Source: Oceanospirillaceae bacterium | Lineage (GTDB): Bacteria > Pseudomonadota > Gammaproteobacteria > Pseudomonadales > Balneatricaceae | Direction of reading: 5' to 3' | NCBI GenBank assembly: GCA_013215505.1 | Contig: JABSQZ010000009.1 | Coordinates: 62,001 to 126,000 of the forward strand | DNA length: 64,000 bases | In this document: positions 53,435 through 63,907 of the stretch, in pieces | How positions within the stretch are numbered: the stretch's first letter is position 1 | Layout of the letters: each line of letters starts with the position of its first letter | Made by a program: the position numbers and the translations under genes | The notes under the pieces: generated by a model | The model's input: only the letters and a program-made list of their open reading frames with translations | The model's database searches: none | Told to the model about the DNA's origin: nothing

Positions 53435-54304
53435 ATGAGTAACACAGATCAAGTTCAGCGTATTTTATTCGATAATGTAGATGTCCGAGGTGTAGTAACA
53501 GCTTTACAGAGCTCCTTTCAAGAGGTGATGGCAGGGCACAGTTATCCCCCAGTTATCGAAAATATTTTGGGGGAAATGTTGGCTGCAGTGACCATATTGA
53601 GCACTAATTTGAAGTTCAATGGCAAACTGATTCTGCAGGCGAAAGGACAGGGCAGTGTCTCGACTTTGATGGCTGAGTGCAATCATCGCAATGAGTGCCG
53701 TGCATTCGCCCAGTTTGATGAGGGAATCCCAGGGCAGCTGAGCTTTAAGGAAATGTTGGATAAAGGGCACTTAGTCTTGACTATAGAGCCTGACGTCGGC
53801 AGACGCTATCAAGGATATGTACCTTTAGAGCAGGAGAGTTTAGCGCTCTGTCTGGAAGAGTATTTCCAGCGATCAGAACAATTAGCGACAAAATTCATTT
53901 TAGCTTGTGATGGGCAAAAAGCGCGCGGCATCATGTTGCAGGTACTGCCGGCGATGCAAAGTGGCACTGATGACTGGCAGCGCTTAGCACTGCTGACCCA
54001 GACATTGTCAGCGGCTGAGTTATTAGCACTGGATAACGAAACGTTACTCTACCGGTTGTTTCACGAAGAACAGTGCCGCCTGTTTACCCCTGAGCAGATA
54101 GAGTTTAAGTGCCAGTGCTCTCGGCAGCGCAGTGAAAAAGCATTAACATTGCTGGATGCTGCAGAGCTGCGAGAAATTATTGAGGAGCGTGGCAGCATAG
54201 ATATGGGTTGTCAGATCTGTAATAGTAACTACAGTTTTGACGCTGTAGATGTAGAGGCGATTTGCAGGGACAAAGAAGCTAGAAAGAGTGGACAAGTTCA
54301 ATAA
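53435..54304 (+). CDS. hslO: Redox-regulated chaperone Hsp33
   Basis: The 289-residue protein has the Hsp33 fold and the C-terminal zinc centre with four cysteines in CxC and CxxC pairs (FKCQCSRQR and GCQICNSNY). On oxidation the cysteines release zinc and the protein becomes a holdase. It follows hslR by 132 bp. Confidence 0.95.
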   Translation: MSNTDQVQRILFDNVDVRGVVTALQSSFQEVMAGHSYPPVIENILGEMLAAVTILSTNLKFNGKLILQAKGQGSVSTLMAECNHRNECRAFAQFDEGIPGQLSFKEMLDKGHLVLTIEPDVGRRYQGYVPLEQESLALCLEEYFQRSEQLATKFILACDGQKARGIMLQVLPAMQSGTDDWQRLALLTQTLSAAELLALDNETLLYRLFHEEQCRLFTPEQIEFKCQCSRQRSEKALTLLDAAELREIIEERGSIDMGCQICNSNYSFDAVDVEAICRDKEARKSGQVQ

Positions 54305-54626
54305 TTAGAGACTGTTATCTGAATTTCACAGCACAATTTATAACACTAAGGCAATTTAATTAATCGACCGTGCCAGCATTATTGGCACGCAGTTGACAGT
54401 AAATTGTCTACAATAAAAGTTAGAATTGTCTGTTGAACTTAGGTTGTTCCGGCTAATAGCGGATAAAATTCAACAGATAGTACATTAGCTATATTACCCA
54501 TAGAAAAAAATGCGTTTATTTGTGATAATGCGCGCCATAAATTCACGCGCAGACGTGAAAAATATAATACTAAAATTAATTTTTCGCTTACAGGTGGAGT
54601 TTGGCTAACAGCCAAAGGATTTAGCA
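54305..54626. promoter_or_regulatory. pckA upstream region with dyads
   Basis: This 322-bp gap contains the perfect dyad TTCACG-N6-CGTGAA (54542-54559) and an overlapping TGCGCG...CGCGCA dyad (54529-54551), 70 to 100 bp before the pckA start codon. The sites look like operators, but no regulator can be named. No ORF seen. Confidence 0.5.
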
Positions 54627-56174
54627 ATGACCAACAAAACAGATACGGTACATTTCAATTTAAGCCGTGCCAAATTAGTCCAGCAGGCAATTCTCAGAGG
54701 AGAGGCCGAGCTGGCTAACACAGGCGCATTAGTTGTAAATACAGGTGCACGCACAGGACGATCTCCACTCGATCGTTTTATCGTTGACGAGCCTAGCACA
54801 TCGGATCTTATCGACTGGGGTGGTGTAAACCGTCGCTTCGATGCCGATAAATTTGATGCCCTGTGGGATCGAGTGGAGAGCTATCTGGGTGCCAGAGAAC
54901 ACTTTGTCTCTACTGTGCATGTTGGATCTGATATTAATCACTATCTCGCGGTAAAAATGTCGACTGAGACAGCCTGGCAAAATCTGTTTGGCCAGAACTT
55001 ATTTATCCTTCCAGAAGAGTACAACCCTAAAGCTAAAGAAGAGTGGCAGATCATTAATGCCGCGAACTTTGAGTGTGTTCCAGAGAGAGATGGCACCCAT
55101 AGTGATGGCTGCGTCATTCTCAACTTCGCCAAGCGCAAAGTATTACTGGCTGGCATGCGCTATGCCGGAGAAATGAAAAAAGCGATGTTCTCCGTGCAGA
55201 ACTTCCTGCTGCCAGAAAAAGATGTGCTGCCTATGCACTGCTCTGCCAACGTCGGCGAAGCAGGTGATACTACTTTATTTTTTGGACTGTCCGGAACCGG
55301 TAAAACCACCTTGTCAGCTGATCCGGCCCGCTACCTGATCGGCGATGACGAACACGGTTGGGGTAAAGGGGTGGTCTTCAATTTAGAGGGCGGCTGTTAC
55401 GCTAAGACCATCAATTTGTCACAAAAGAATGAGCCAATAATTTGGGACGCGATTCGCTTTGGCGCTATCGTTGAAAACGTGGTCCTGGATGAGAGTAAAG
55501 TTGCCGATTACGACGACACTAGCCGCACTGAAAATGGTCGCTGTGCCTACCCTCTGGAACACGTAGAAAAACGTACTGAAAATAATTTGGGTGGCGAGCC
55601 CAAAGCGATTATTTTCCTTACCTGTGATTTAACCGGGGTGCTACCACCGGTATCTGTACTGTCCCATGAAGCGGCTGCCTACCACTTTCTATCCGGTTAT
55701 ACCGCTTTAGTTGGCTCCACAGAAATGGGCTCTGGAGGAGGCATTAAGTCTACTTTCTCTACTTGTTTTGGAGCGCCTTTCTTCCCACGCGCCGCCAGCG
55801 TTTACGCCGATTTACTAATAAAGCGGGTTGAAGAGTTTGACTCGCAAGTGTATTTAGTCAATACAGGCTGGACCGGTGGATCTTACGGAACAGGCTCTCG
55901 CTTTGATATACCTACGACCAGAGCCATTATCGCCGCTATCCAAAGTGGTGCCTTAGTGGGTGCTCCAACAGTGCATCTGGACGGCCTTAACTTAGATGTG
56001 CCACTGGAAGTTCCAGGGGTAGATAGCGGCTTGTTACAGCCGAGAAACACTTGGGCGGATAAAGCTGCTTACGATACTGAAGCTGCCGCTTTAATAGAAA
56101 AGTTCACTAAAAACTTTACTAAATTTTCTGCTGTGTCAGAGAAAATCATTGCTGCTGGTCCTGAACTTAAGTAA
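54627..56174 (+). CDS. pckA: Phosphoenolpyruvate carboxykinase (ATP)
   Basis: The 515-residue protein has the kinase-1a P-loop [14 protein letters not shown] and the neighbouring metal/substrate motif [20 protein letters not shown], the arginine-rich [15 protein letters not shown]-like start ([16 protein letters not shown]) and [15 protein letters not shown] are all typical of the ATP-dependent enzyme. It converts oxaloacetate to phosphoenolpyruvate, the first step of gluconeogenesis. The ribosome-binding site is AAAGGA. Confidence 0.97.
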   Translation: MTNKTDTVHFNLSRAKLVQQAILRGEAELANTGALVVNTGARTGRSPLDRFIVDEPSTSDLIDWGGVNRRFDADKFDALWDRVESYLGAREHFVSTVHVGSDINHYLAVKMSTETAWQNLFGQNLFILPEEYNPKAKEEWQIINAANFECVPERDGTHSDGCVILNFAKRKVLLAGMRYAGEMKKAMFSVQNFLLPEKDVLPMHCSANVGEAGDTTLFFGLSGTGKTTLSADPARYLIGDDEHGWGKGVVFNLEGGCYAKTINLSQKNEPIIWDAIRFGAIVENVVLDESKVADYDDTSRTENGRCAYPLEHVEKRTENNLGGEPKAIIFLTCDLTGVLPPVSVLSHEAAAYHFLSGYTALVGSTEMGSGGGIKSTFSTCFGAPFFPRAASVYADLLIKRVEEFDSQVYLVNTGWTGGSYGTGSRFDIPTTRAIIAAIQSGALVGAPTVHLDGLNLDVPLEVPGVDSGLLQPRNTWADKAAYDTEAAALIEKFTKNFTKFSAVSEKIIAAGPELK

Positions 56175-56620
56175 CAACAGATGCTCAAAACATAACAGCA
56201 TAGCGCTGCTAGGGAAGATGCGCATAAGACCAGTATCTTCTCTGCGGGTATAAAGCGATTAGAGGTGGTTAGGTAACGCTGTGGAATGACTTTTACGTTC
56301 CCAGCCTGCCTAACAAGCAGCTGATCGTTGTATGGCATGCCCTCTGGGTACGGATGCCAAGATCTGACAACGCACTGTGAGCCAGATGTGCATCGCACTC
56401 ATTGGCAACTGCCCGATATTTAATAGCGCGCTATTTTGCTCAAGGTTGTATAGGCACTTCAAGCAAATAGCTGCAAAATCAGAGCTTCCAGGTTGAATTT
56501 TTCGGATTGTACTCCATATAGCTATATATGAAGATTATCTATGACTTCGGGCTGTTAGAGCAAATCGCTATAAGCCGATTGTCTAGCTAGTTGCAGTCGT
56601 CAGTATTTAGGAGAAAGTAA
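56175..56620. other. Intergenic region between pckA and trxA with a dispersed repeat (copy B)
   Basis: The left part holds copy B of the repeat; a 109-codon minus-strand frame (from 56398) covers it but runs into the 3' end of pckA and looks non-coding. The right 200 bp presumably carry the trxA promoter. No terminator was seen directly after pckA. Confidence 0.5.
56215..56405 (-). repeat. Dispersed intergenic repeat, copy B
   Basis: Partner of the element at 46605-46800. Shared blocks on the minus strand are GCAGAGAAGATACTGGTCTT, GGCAGGCTGGGAACG and AAAGTCATT, in the same order. GGCATCCGTACCC further 5' has a weaker counterpart in copy A. Ends are approximate. Confidence 0.6.
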
Positions 56621-56950
56621 ATGAGCCAACATATAATTACAGTTACCGATGCGTCTTTTGAAAAGCAGGTATTACAAGCCGATGGTGCAGTACTTGTTGA
56701 CTATTGGGCCGAGTGGTGTGGTCCCTGCAAAATGATTGCTCCGGTACTGGAAGAAATCGCTAAGGACTACGCAGGTAAAGGTTTGACCGTTTGCAAACTG
56801 AATATTGATGAGAACAGTGAAACACCACCAAAATTTGGTATCCGCGGCATCCCAACGCTGATGTTATTTAAAGGCGGGAACTTAGAGGCAACCAAAGTGG
56901 GTGCGCTCTCCAAGTCACAATTAGCGGCTTTTGTTGACGCAAACTTATAA
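56621..56950 (+). CDS. trxA: Thioredoxin 1
   Basis: The 109-residue protein has the thioredoxin fold with the active site WCGPC at 32-36 ([12 protein letters not shown]) and the cis-proline loop [10 protein letters not shown]. It reduces protein disulfides in the cytoplasm. The order trxA-rho-ubiD is typical of Pseudomonas-like gammaproteobacteria. A strong ribosome-binding site (AGGAGA) precedes the ATG. Confidence 0.97.
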   Translation: MSQHIITVTDASFEKQVLQADGAVLVDYWAEWCGPCKMIAPVLEEIAKDYAGKGLTVCKLNIDENSETPPKFGIRGIPTLMLFKGGNLEATKVGALSKSQLAAFVDANL

Positions 56951-56958
56951 AAAAAATT

Positions 56959-56996
56959 GGGTAGAGGCAAAATATATTGCTTTCTACCTTTTTTTT
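56959..56996 (+). terminator. Intrinsic terminator after trxA
   Basis: GGTAGAGGCAA and TTGCTTTCTACC pair with a small bulge and are followed by eight T residues (56989-56996). It lies ten bases after the trxA stop codon. Confidence 0.8.
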
Positions 56997-57176
56997 ACTG
57001 GACAGTTAACGATCAACCTTCTATATTTAACTGGAATTTGCCACTGGGGTTTGCCCTAGAGCAGAGCAAAATCTCCACTTAGAACAAAATTCAACATTTT
57101 CCACGCCATCATAGTTATTACTAAACTATTTAATTATTCTAAATCTTCGCCCTAAAGGGCCATCACTTCAAATTAT

Positions 57177-58436
57177 ATGAATCTTACCCAATTAAAAACA
57201 AAAAGTGTTCACGAACTAATCGACACAGCCAACGAAATGGGCCTAGAAAATTTAGGCCGTTCACGTAAACAAGACGTTATTTTTGCAATTTTAAAGAAAC
57301 ATGCAAAAAGCGGTGAAGATATTTATGGCGATGGTGTGCTAGAAATACTTCAGGATGGTTACGGTTTTTTACGTTCTGCCGATGCCTCTTACTTGGCGGG
57401 TCCAGATGATATCTATGTCTCCCCCAGCCAAATCCGCCGTTTTAACTTGCGCACTGGTGATACAGTCGCTGGTAAAATCCGACCGCCGAAGGACAGCGAA
57501 CGCTACTTCGCGCTGCTGAAAGTTAATGAAATTAACTACGATCGACCGGACAATGCCAAAAACAAGATTTTGTTTGAGAACTTAACACCGCTGTTTGCTC
57601 AGGACCGTCTGGTGCTGGAAATTGGCAACGGCAGTACCGAAGATCTCTCGGCCCGCGTAATCGATTTGGTGGCCCCTATAGGCAAAGGTCAGCGCGGCTT
57701 AGTAGTCTCACCGCCAAAGGCAGGTAAGACGCTGATGTTGCAAAACATGGCCAACAGTATCAGCCGTAATAACCCCGAGTGCCACTTAATCGTATTACTG
57801 ATTGATGAGCGTCCAGAGGAAGTCACAGAAATGCAGCGCACCGTGCGCGGCGAAGTGGTTGCCTCTACGTTCGATGAGCCACCTGCCCGTCACGTACAAG
57901 TTGCAGAAATGGTGATCGAAAAGGCTAAACGCCTGGCTGAGCACAAAAAAGATGTAGTTATCTTACTCGACTCTATCACTCGTCTGGCCAGAGCCTACAA
58001 TACCGTAATCCCTTCATCGGGCAAGGTATTGACCGGTGGTGTCGATGCTCACGCTCTGGAGCGCCCGAAGCGCTTCTTTGGTGCGGCACGTAATATCGAA
58101 GAAGGTGGCAGCTTGACTATTATTGCCACAGCTCTGATAGATACCGGCTCTAAAATGGACGAAGTTATCTTCGAAGAATTTAAGGGTACAGGTAACTCGG
58201 AAATTCATTTAGATCGTAAAATCGCTGAAAAGCGTGTCTATCCGGCAATCAATATTCGCCGTTCAGGTACCCGACGTGAAGATCTGTTGACCTCAGAGGA
58301 AGAGCTGCAGCGGATGTGGATCTTGCGTAAATTACTGGATCCGATGGAAGATACTGCGGCAACAGAATTCGTCATTGATAAGTTAAAAGATTTTAAGACC
58401 AATGAAGAGTTCTTCCAGTCGATGCGCCGTAAATAA
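57177..58436 (+). CDS. rho: Transcription termination factor Rho
   Basis: The 419-residue protein has the usual Rho length. The N-terminal domain ([20 protein letters not shown]) and RNA-binding cold-shock-like domain ([20 protein letters not shown]) are followed by the ATPase with P-loop [12 protein letters not shown] and Walker [17 protein letters not shown]. The Q- and R-loop regions are intact. Rho ends transcription of untranslated RNA. A 226-bp leader precedes it. Confidence 0.98.
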   Translation: MNLTQLKTKSVHELIDTANEMGLENLGRSRKQDVIFAILKKHAKSGEDIYGDGVLEILQDGYGFLRSADASYLAGPDDIYVSPSQIRRFNLRTGDTVAGKIRPPKDSERYFALLKVNEINYDRPDNAKNKILFENLTPLFAQDRLVLEIGNGSTEDLSARVIDLVAPIGKGQRGLVVSPPKAGKTLMLQNMANSISRNNPECHLIVLLIDERPEEVTEMQRTVRGEVVASTFDEPPARHVQVAEMVIEKAKRLAEHKKDVVILLDSITRLARAYNTVIPSSGKVLTGGVDAHALERPKRFFGAARNIEEGGSLTIIATALIDTGSKMDEVIFEEFKGTGNSEIHLDRKIAEKRVYPAINIRRSGTRREDLLTSEEELQRMWILRKLLDPMEDTAATEFVIDKLKDFKTNEEFFQSMRRK

Positions 58437-58490
58437 ATCTAAACTTGAGCTGCGCTGATTTTCGCCAGCTGAAGTAGTTAAACACTGAAA

Positions 58491-58519
58491 GGGTGGGCGT
58501 GAGTCCACTCTTTTTTTTT
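58491..58519 (+). terminator. Intrinsic terminator after rho
   Basis: GGGTGGGC and GTCCACTC pair (with G-U pairs) and are followed by nine T residues (58511-58519), about 55 bp after the rho stop. Confidence 0.8.
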
Positions 58520-58585
58520 GCATTTAATCTGGCTGTGCTGCGGTAAAAAAGTACCGCAGACCCGCGCTGATATTTGAGGCAGTTG

Positions 58586-60079
58586 ATGACAAAATTTAAG
58601 TACAAAGACCTGCGTGATTTTATAGCGCTGCTAGAAGAGCGCGGTCAACTGGTCAGGGTCAAGCAAGAGATAGACCCCTACTTAGAGATGACAGAGATCA
58701 GTGACAGAACACTGAAGGCGGGTGGTCCGGCGCTTTTGTTTGAAAACCCCAAGGGCTACAGTTACCCGGTATTAACTAATTTGTTTGGTACAGTGGAGCG
58801 GGTGGCGCTGGGAATGGGCCAGCAGGAAGTCAGTGCGCTTCGAGAAGTGGGAAAAGTATTGGCAATGCTCAAGGAACCTGAGCCGCCCAAGGGTATGCGT
58901 GATGCCTGGCAAAAATTACCTGTTTATAAACAAGTGCTAAACATGGGACCGAAAGTGGTTAAAAAGGCCCCCTGCCAGCAGTTTGTGATTAAAGGAGACC
59001 AGGTCGACTTAAACATTTTGCCGATTCAAACTTGTTGGCCGGGTGATGCAGGCCCCTTAGTGACCTGGCCGCTAGTGATAACCCGCGGACCGGAAAAAGA
59101 GCGGCAGAATTTAGGTATCTATCGACAGCAGTTAATAGGTAAAAATAAGTTGATTATGCGCTGGCTGTCACATCGTGGCGGCGCACTGGATTTCCAGGAT
59201 TGGAAAAAAGCTCATCCGGGGGAGCCATTTCCGATCGCTGTAGCGCTGGGAGCAGACCCCGCGACGATTTTAGGGGCGGTTACTCCAGTGCCAGATACGC
59301 TGTCAGAGTACGCTTTTGCCGGGTTATTACGCGGTGATAAGACTGAAGTAGTTAAGTGTATTGGCAGCGATTTGCAAGTGCCCGCCAGCGCTGAATTTAT
59401 TCTCGAGGGTTATATCTACCCGGATGAGATGGCAGATGAAGGTCCTTTTGGTGACCATACCGGCTACTACAACGAGGTAGATCAATTTCCAGTCTTTACT
59501 GTAGAGACAATCACCCACAGAGAAAATCCTATTTATCACAGTACTTATACCGGCAGGCCGCCGGATGAGCCGGCGATTTTAGGCGTGGCACTGAATGAAG
59601 TCTTTGTGCCTATACTGCAAAAGCAGTTTCCGGAAATAGTTGATTTTTATCTGCCACCTGAAGGGTGTTCCTATCGGATGGCTGTGGTCACCATTAAGAA
59701 ACAGTATCCGGGCCATGCAAAGCGCATTATGATGGGTGTCTGGTCGTTCTTACGGCAGTTTATGTACACTAAATTTGTGATTGTCTGCGATGACGATATT
59801 AATGCCAGGGATTGGGAAGATGTGATCTGGGCGATCACTACCCGAATGGATCCGTCGCGGGATACGGTGATGATAGAGAATACTCCGATTGACTATCTGG
59901 ACTTTGCCTCACCTGTGTCAGGGTTGGGATCAAAGATGGGGTTGGATGCGACCAATAAGTGGCCGGGAGAAACCACCCGGGAATGGGGAGAGCCGATTGT
60001 TATGGATACGCAAGTAAAAGCGCATATTGATGCTATTTGGCAAGATTTAGGGATTGATAATCAAGCGCTTGCAAAATAA
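58586..60079 (+). CDS. ubiD: 4-hydroxy-3-polyprenylbenzoate decarboxylase
   Basis: The start is taken as ATG 58586 ([12 protein letters not shown]), giving 497 residues, the E. coli UbiD size. Family blocks include [36 protein letters not shown] and [13 protein letters not shown] with the catalytic Glu region. It removes the carboxyl group in ubiquinone synthesis using prenylated FMN made by UbiX. It sits after rho and before the flavin reductase gene. Confidence 0.96.
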   Translation: MTKFKYKDLRDFIALLEERGQLVRVKQEIDPYLEMTEISDRTLKAGGPALLFENPKGYSYPVLTNLFGTVERVALGMGQQEVSALREVGKVLAMLKEPEPPKGMRDAWQKLPVYKQVLNMGPKVVKKAPCQQFVIKGDQVDLNILPIQTCWPGDAGPLVTWPLVITRGPEKERQNLGIYRQQLIGKNKLIMRWLSHRGGALDFQDWKKAHPGEPFPIAVALGADPATILGAVTPVPDTLSEYAFAGLLRGDKTEVVKCIGSDLQVPASAEFILEGYIYPDEMADEGPFGDHTGYYNEVDQFPVFTVETITHRENPIYHSTYTGRPPDEPAILGVALNEVFVPILQKQFPEIVDFYLPPEGCSYRMAVVTIKKQYPGHAKRIMMGVWSFLRQFMYTKFVIVCDDDINARDWEDVIWAITTRMDPSRDTVMIENTPIDYLDFASPVSGLGSKMGLDATNKWPGETTREWGEPIVMDTQVKAHIDAIWQDLGIDNQALAK

Positions 60080-60301
60080 TATTATAGTCTATAGTTAAAG
60101 TGAGTAGTTTCATACTGAGGATGCCAGCCGCTTAAGTGGCGAATATTAAACCTGGTCCCGGCAATGCTAACTTATCCAGTGCCGGAGATGATATCAGCTT
60201 GTTAACGCATCCGGAAAAAGTAATACTCTGGCCTGGATTTATAGACCAGAGAAATGCACAGAGCACAAGTTAAACGGGCTGCGATGCTCAGGAGATTTAT
60301 A

Positions 60302-61042
60302 GTGAAAAAGCTAAATTGTAGAATTGAGAGTGTCGAGAAATTAAACCACGACGTCTATCAAGTTAAGTTGTTGATGCCTGAGTCTGACAGCCAAAGTGTG
60401 AAATATTATGCGGGGCAATATTTAGATTTATTTTTAGCTGACGGTACTAGCGCCTCGTTTTCCATTGGATCGGCTCCGGAAGCCGGAGCGCATTTAGAGT
60501 TGCATATTAGGCATAATCCCAACAGTGACGTCTCTAATGCCCTGATTGAACACTTGTTAGCCAAAGCTGAAATAGAGATAGAGTTAGCCAAAGGTGAAGC
60601 CTACATCCAGGCGCAGCAATTAAGTACAGACAATACTGTTATCCTGGCGGCGGCCAGCACCGGCTTCTCCCAGGTCAAAAGCGTAGTCGAGCACTTGCTG
60701 GCGCAGAATGTTCCCAACCAAATTCATATTTACTGGGGGGTGAGAGTCGCCAGTGATCTGTATTGGAGCCTACTGCCGGAACAGTGGGCTGAACAGCATG
60801 CCAATGTTACTTTTCATCCGGTGATTAGTGATCCAACAGAAGCTTGTGAGTGGGCGGGTCGGGTGGATTTGTTACCGGCGGCAATACTGCATGATTTTAG
60901 CGATTTTAATGCGGTAAAAATGTTGGCCAGCGGCTCACCGGATATGGTATATGCACTGTTGGATGCCTGTGAGAGCAAGGGCATGCAAGAATCACAACTG
61001 TTATCTGACGTACTTGCCTACGCCCCTAGAAGTCGTAAATAA
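60302..61042 (+). CDS. fre: NAD(P)H-flavin reductase (Fre family)
   Basis: The start is taken as GTG 60302 because AGGAG lies seven to eight bases upstream; the longer ATG frame from 60254 is then not needed. The 246-residue protein has the ferredoxin-reductase fold: KYYAGQYLDLFLADGTSASF with the flavin-binding FSIGSAPE, and the NAD-binding half with LAAASTGFSQVKSVVEHLL. It reduces free flavins with NAD(P)H. In this gene order (ubiD-fre) it may supply reduced FMN for UbiX/UbiD cofactor formation. Confidence 0.88.
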   Translation: MKKLNCRIESVEKLNHDVYQVKLLMPESDSQSVKYYAGQYLDLFLADGTSASFSIGSAPEAGAHLELHIRHNPNSDVSNALIEHLLAKAEIEIELAKGEAYIQAQQLSTDNTVILAAASTGFSQVKSVVEHLLAQNVPNQIHIYWGVRVASDLYWSLLPEQWAEQHANVTFHPVISDPTEACEWAGRVDLLPAAILHDFSDFNAVKMLASGSPDMVYALLDACESKGMQESQLLSDVLAYAPRSRK

Positions 61043-61060
61043 AAGCATTTTGCACAAATA

Positions 61061-61084
61061 AGCCCGGCACTGACCGGGCTTTTG
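61061..61084 (+). terminator. Intrinsic terminator after fre
   Basis: AGCCCGG and CCGGGCT form a 7-bp GC-rich stem with a 6-nt loop, followed by TTTTG. It lies between two convergent genes and could also serve the pyr operon from the other side. Confidence 0.8.
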
Positions 61085-61103
61085 TATGTTGGCGCGGTGG
61101 GTT

Positions 61104-62381
61104 TTACAAGCTGTAGACCAAGTTGCCAGCCAGTAACGTGTGAGTTACCCGACCTTTAAGCTGTGAGCCAAGCAGTGGAGTATTTTTTCCAGCGGAGAGC
61201 AAGCTATCTTGATCTACCAGCCAGCTACGGTTCTGATCAAATATAGTGACGCTTGCGTCGGCGCCAACAGTCAGTGATCCGGCTGCTATATTGAGAATCT
61301 TTGCCGGGGCAGAGGTTAGCTTTTCAATCAGCTGCGGTAAGTTGATCAGGCCTTGCTCAACCAGTTGTAAACCTAGCGGTAACAAAGTTTCAAGACCTGA
61401 GATACCCGCTTCTGTGGCGGCGAAAGGCGCGTGTTTGGCCGCTTCTTCATGAGGTTGGTGGTCTGAGCATATTGCCTGTATATCACCAGTAACCAGCGCG
61501 TTCAGTAATCCAGCCCGGTCCAATTGGCTGCGCAGCGGAGGCTGCATGTGGAACATACTATTGAAGCCTTTGGCATTTTCATCGGTGAAGAAAAAATGCT
61601 GGATGGCGACATCGGCAGTGACCGGCAGGCCCTTGCTGCGCGCTTGAGCTATCATGCTGATTGAGCGCTCACAGCTAAGTTGGCCAAAGTGGGCTCGCAC
61701 CCCAGACTGCTCGATCAATATTAAACTGCGGGCCACTTCGATAGTTTCCGCAGCTTCGGGGATACCGGCCAGACCCATATTGGTGGAAGTGCTGCCCTCA
61801 TGTAAAACCCCGTTGGCCACTAAGCTGTTGTCCTGGGGGTTGAAGATGACTAAAAAATCATGGGTAGCTGCATATTCCAAACAGCGCAGTAGCGCCAGGC
61901 TGTTGCTAATAGTAGCCCGGGCGTTGGAGAAGGCGATACAACCTGAGTTAGCCAGAGCAGACATAGGTGCCAATTGCTGCCCTTTTAACCCTAAGCTGAG
62001 AGCGCCTACAGGCAGTACTTTAGCTTTGCCGCAAGCTTTAGCGTGGTCTTGAATTAACTCGGCCACAGCGGTACTGTCGATCACAGGTTTGCTCGTGGGT
62101 GGGCAGACCACTGTAGTGATGCCGGCGCTGGCGGCAGCTTTAGTTTCACTGGCAATGGTGGCTTTGTGAGTGTAACCGGGCTCGCGTAAATGCACACTGA
62201 GGTCGATCAGTCCCGGGCAGACAATTTGGCCGCTGGCATCAATAAGGGTTGCTGTTGCCTCATCAAACTCAGCCGGTGCCGTGCCGATAGCAGCGACTAC
62301 ACCCAGATCCAAATATAAGTCAGTGATAGTATCCAGGTTGTTGGCTGGGTCTATTACGCGGCCATTTGCTATTCTAATCAT
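61104..62381 (-). CDS. pyrC': Dihydroorotase-like protein PyrC', probably non-catalytic
   Basis: The 425-residue protein is of the amidohydrolase/dihydroorotase family but has lost several metal ligands. The HxH motif reads D60-L-S62-V-H64, so the first histidine is serine. The later His of HAED-type motifs is replaced (IFNPQDNSL), and HFGQLSCERS lacks the usual histidine; only CSDHQPHEEA keeps the terminal aspartate. This fits the inactive PyrC' (PyrX) of Pseudomonas-like bacteria, which is needed to assemble active aspartate transcarbamoylase with PyrB. It is five bases after pyrB. Confidence 0.9.
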   Translation of the reverse strand: MIRIANGRVIDPANNLDTITDLYLDLGVVAAIGTAPAEFDEATATLIDASGQIVCPGLIDLSVHLREPGYTHKATIASETKAAASAGITTVVCPPTSKPVIDSTAVAELIQDHAKACGKAKVLPVGALSLGLKGQQLAPMSALANSGCIAFSNARATISNSLALLRCLEYAATHDFLVIFNPQDNSLVANGVLHEGSTSTNMGLAGIPEAAETIEVARSLILIEQSGVRAHFGQLSCERSISMIAQARSKGLPVTADVAIQHFFFTDENAKGFNSMFHMQPPLRSQLDRAGLLNALVTGDIQAICSDHQPHEEAAKHAPFAATEAGISGLETLLPLGLQLVEQGLINLPQLIEKLTSAPAKILNIAAGSLTVGADASVTIFDQNRSWLVDQDSLLSAGKNTPLLGSQLKGRVTHTLLAGNLVYSL

Positions 62382-62386
62382 AGAGA

Positions 62387-63385
62387 CTACCTTTGCACTG
62401 GAGAATTTGAATTGTTTAATTGACCGCTAATGGCCATCGACATCACCGCCATGCGCACCGCGATGCCATTGGTCACTTGTTGTAGAATTGTGGACTGGGG
62501 GCCATCGGCGACCGCTGATTCAATTTCAACTCCGCGGTTGATGGGCCCTGGGTGCATGACGATGGCATCAGGTTTGGCCAGTTTCAGCTTTTCAGTGTCT
62601 AAACCATAAAGTTTAAAAAATTCTGACTCACTGGGCAGCAGCGCACTGTTCATACGCTCCTTTTGCAGCCGCAGCATACCGACCACATCGCAGTCTTTAA
62701 TGCCCTGCCGCATGTCGGTGTAAACTTTAACGCCCATAAATTCGATGTCTTTAGGTATCAAGGTTTTAGGTGCTATGACGCGAATTTCCGCGACCCCTAA
62801 TGTGCGCAGGGCGTGAATTTGTGATCGGGCTACTCTGGAGTGCAAAATGTCTCCGACAATAGCCACTACCAGACCGGAAAAGTCTCCCTTACAGCGTTTA
62901 ATCGTCAACATGTCTAACATCGCCTGAGTGGGGTGGGCGTGGCGGCCGTCCCCGGCATTGATTACCGCGATGTTTGGTGTTACTTGGTTGGCAATGAAAT
63001 GCGCGGCACCACTGTCCGGATGGCGAACCACGAACATGTCTGCGTGCATGGCCTCTAAGGTCATCAAGGTATCTTTTAAAGATTCGCCCTTGGAAGTGGA
63101 AGAGCTGCTGATGTTTAAATTGAGTACATCGGCAGAGAGGCGTTTTGCCGCCAGTTCAAAGGTACTTGAAGTGCGCGTACTGGGCTCAAAAAATAAATTA
63201 ACGATTGTTTTGCCGCGTAGCAGAGGTACTTTTTTAACTTGCTGAGAACTCATGTCGAGAAATGAGTTAGCGGTATCTAATATTTCGTTCAACAGCGTTG
63301 CGGGCAGATCTTCAGTGGTTAAAAAGTGCTTTAACTGGCCGTTACCGTTGAGCTGTGAGCTGTTATGGTCTATGGATTCGATCAT
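62387..63385 (-). CDS. pyrB: Aspartate carbamoyltransferase catalytic subunit
   Basis: The 332-residue protein has the carbamoyl-phosphate motif [44 protein letters not shown] and [11 protein letters not shown]. It makes carbamoyl-aspartate, the committed step of pyrimidine synthesis. The N-terminal extension of about 25 residues and the partner PyrC' are typical of class A ATCases as in Pseudomonas. No pyrI is present. Confidence 0.97.
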   Translation of the reverse strand: MIESIDHNSSQLNGNGQLKHFLTTEDLPATLLNEILDTANSFLDMSSQQVKKVPLLRGKTIVNLFFEPSTRTSSTFELAAKRLSADVLNLNISSSSTSKGESLKDTLMTLEAMHADMFVVRHPDSGAAHFIANQVTPNIAVINAGDGRHAHPTQAMLDMLTIKRCKGDFSGLVVAIVGDILHSRVARSQIHALRTLGVAEIRVIAPKTLIPKDIEFMGVKVYTDMRQGIKDCDVVGMLRLQKERMNSALLPSESEFFKLYGLDTEKLKLAKPDAIVMHPGPINRGVEIESAVADGPQSTILQQVTNGIAVRMAVMSMAISGQLNNSNSPVQR

Positions 63386-63388
63386 TGC

Positions 63389-63907
63389 TTACTCCGAGCC
63401 CGGTCGCTGGCTGATTTCCAGTGCCAGGGGTTCTGGGCCGATTAATTTAATATGCTGATCAGTCTTTAAGCGTAAACTGCTGCCGATAATATCGGCGCTG
63501 ATCGGTAACTCTCTGCATCCCAAATCTAACAGTGCTACTAGCGTAACTGAGGCTGGCCGGCCGTAGTCAAACAGTTCATTGAGTGCGGCGCGTATGGTGC
63601 GGCCGGTTTTAATCACGTCATCCACTAAGATGATATGCCGCTCCTGAGTTGAGCTGGGCAGCTTTGATGGCTGAACTTTGGGATCCAGACCAATACGGGT
63701 GAAATCATCCCGATAAAATGAGATATCTAAAGTGCCCAGAGGCTCGCTAATGTCCAGATTCTGATGCAATTGTTCGGCGATCCAGATTCCGCCGGAGCGG
63801 ATGCCAATAAACAGAGGGTCGCTAATGTCTTTATCAGTCAGTAATTTTCGCAGTGATTCGGTCATCTGCAATAGTAAAAAATCGACGTTATGATTGCTCG
63901 AGGGCAT
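63389..63907 (-). CDS. pyrR: PyrR bifunctional pyrimidine regulator / uracil phosphoribosyltransferase
   Basis: The 172-residue protein has the PRPP motif [18 protein letters not shown] and the SFYRDDFTR segment of PyrR. PyrR in Gram-positive bacteria attenuates pyr transcription by binding RNA; in Pseudomonas-type operons it also sits in front of pyrB-pyrC'. Its start overlaps the end of ruvX by 20 bases. Confidence 0.95.
   Translation of the reverse strand: MPSSNHNVDFLLLQMTESLRKLLTDKDISDPLFIGIRSGGIWIAEQLHQNLDISEPLGTLDISFYRDDFTRIGLDPKVQPSKLPSSTQERHIILVDDVIKTGRTIRAALNELFDYGRPASVTLVALLDLGCRELPISADIIGSSLRLKTDQHIKLIGPEPLALEISQRPGSE

Noticed and set aside
56069-56398. 109-codon minus-strand frame after pckA
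   Set aside because: It covers repeat copy B and overlaps the 3' end of pckA in antisense; the coding match to copy A is broken by indels.
60120-60301. RTX-like phrase GNANLSSAGDDISLL upstream of fre
   Set aside because: Only a single short resemblance with no repeat rhythm around it, and it lies in the leader of fre.
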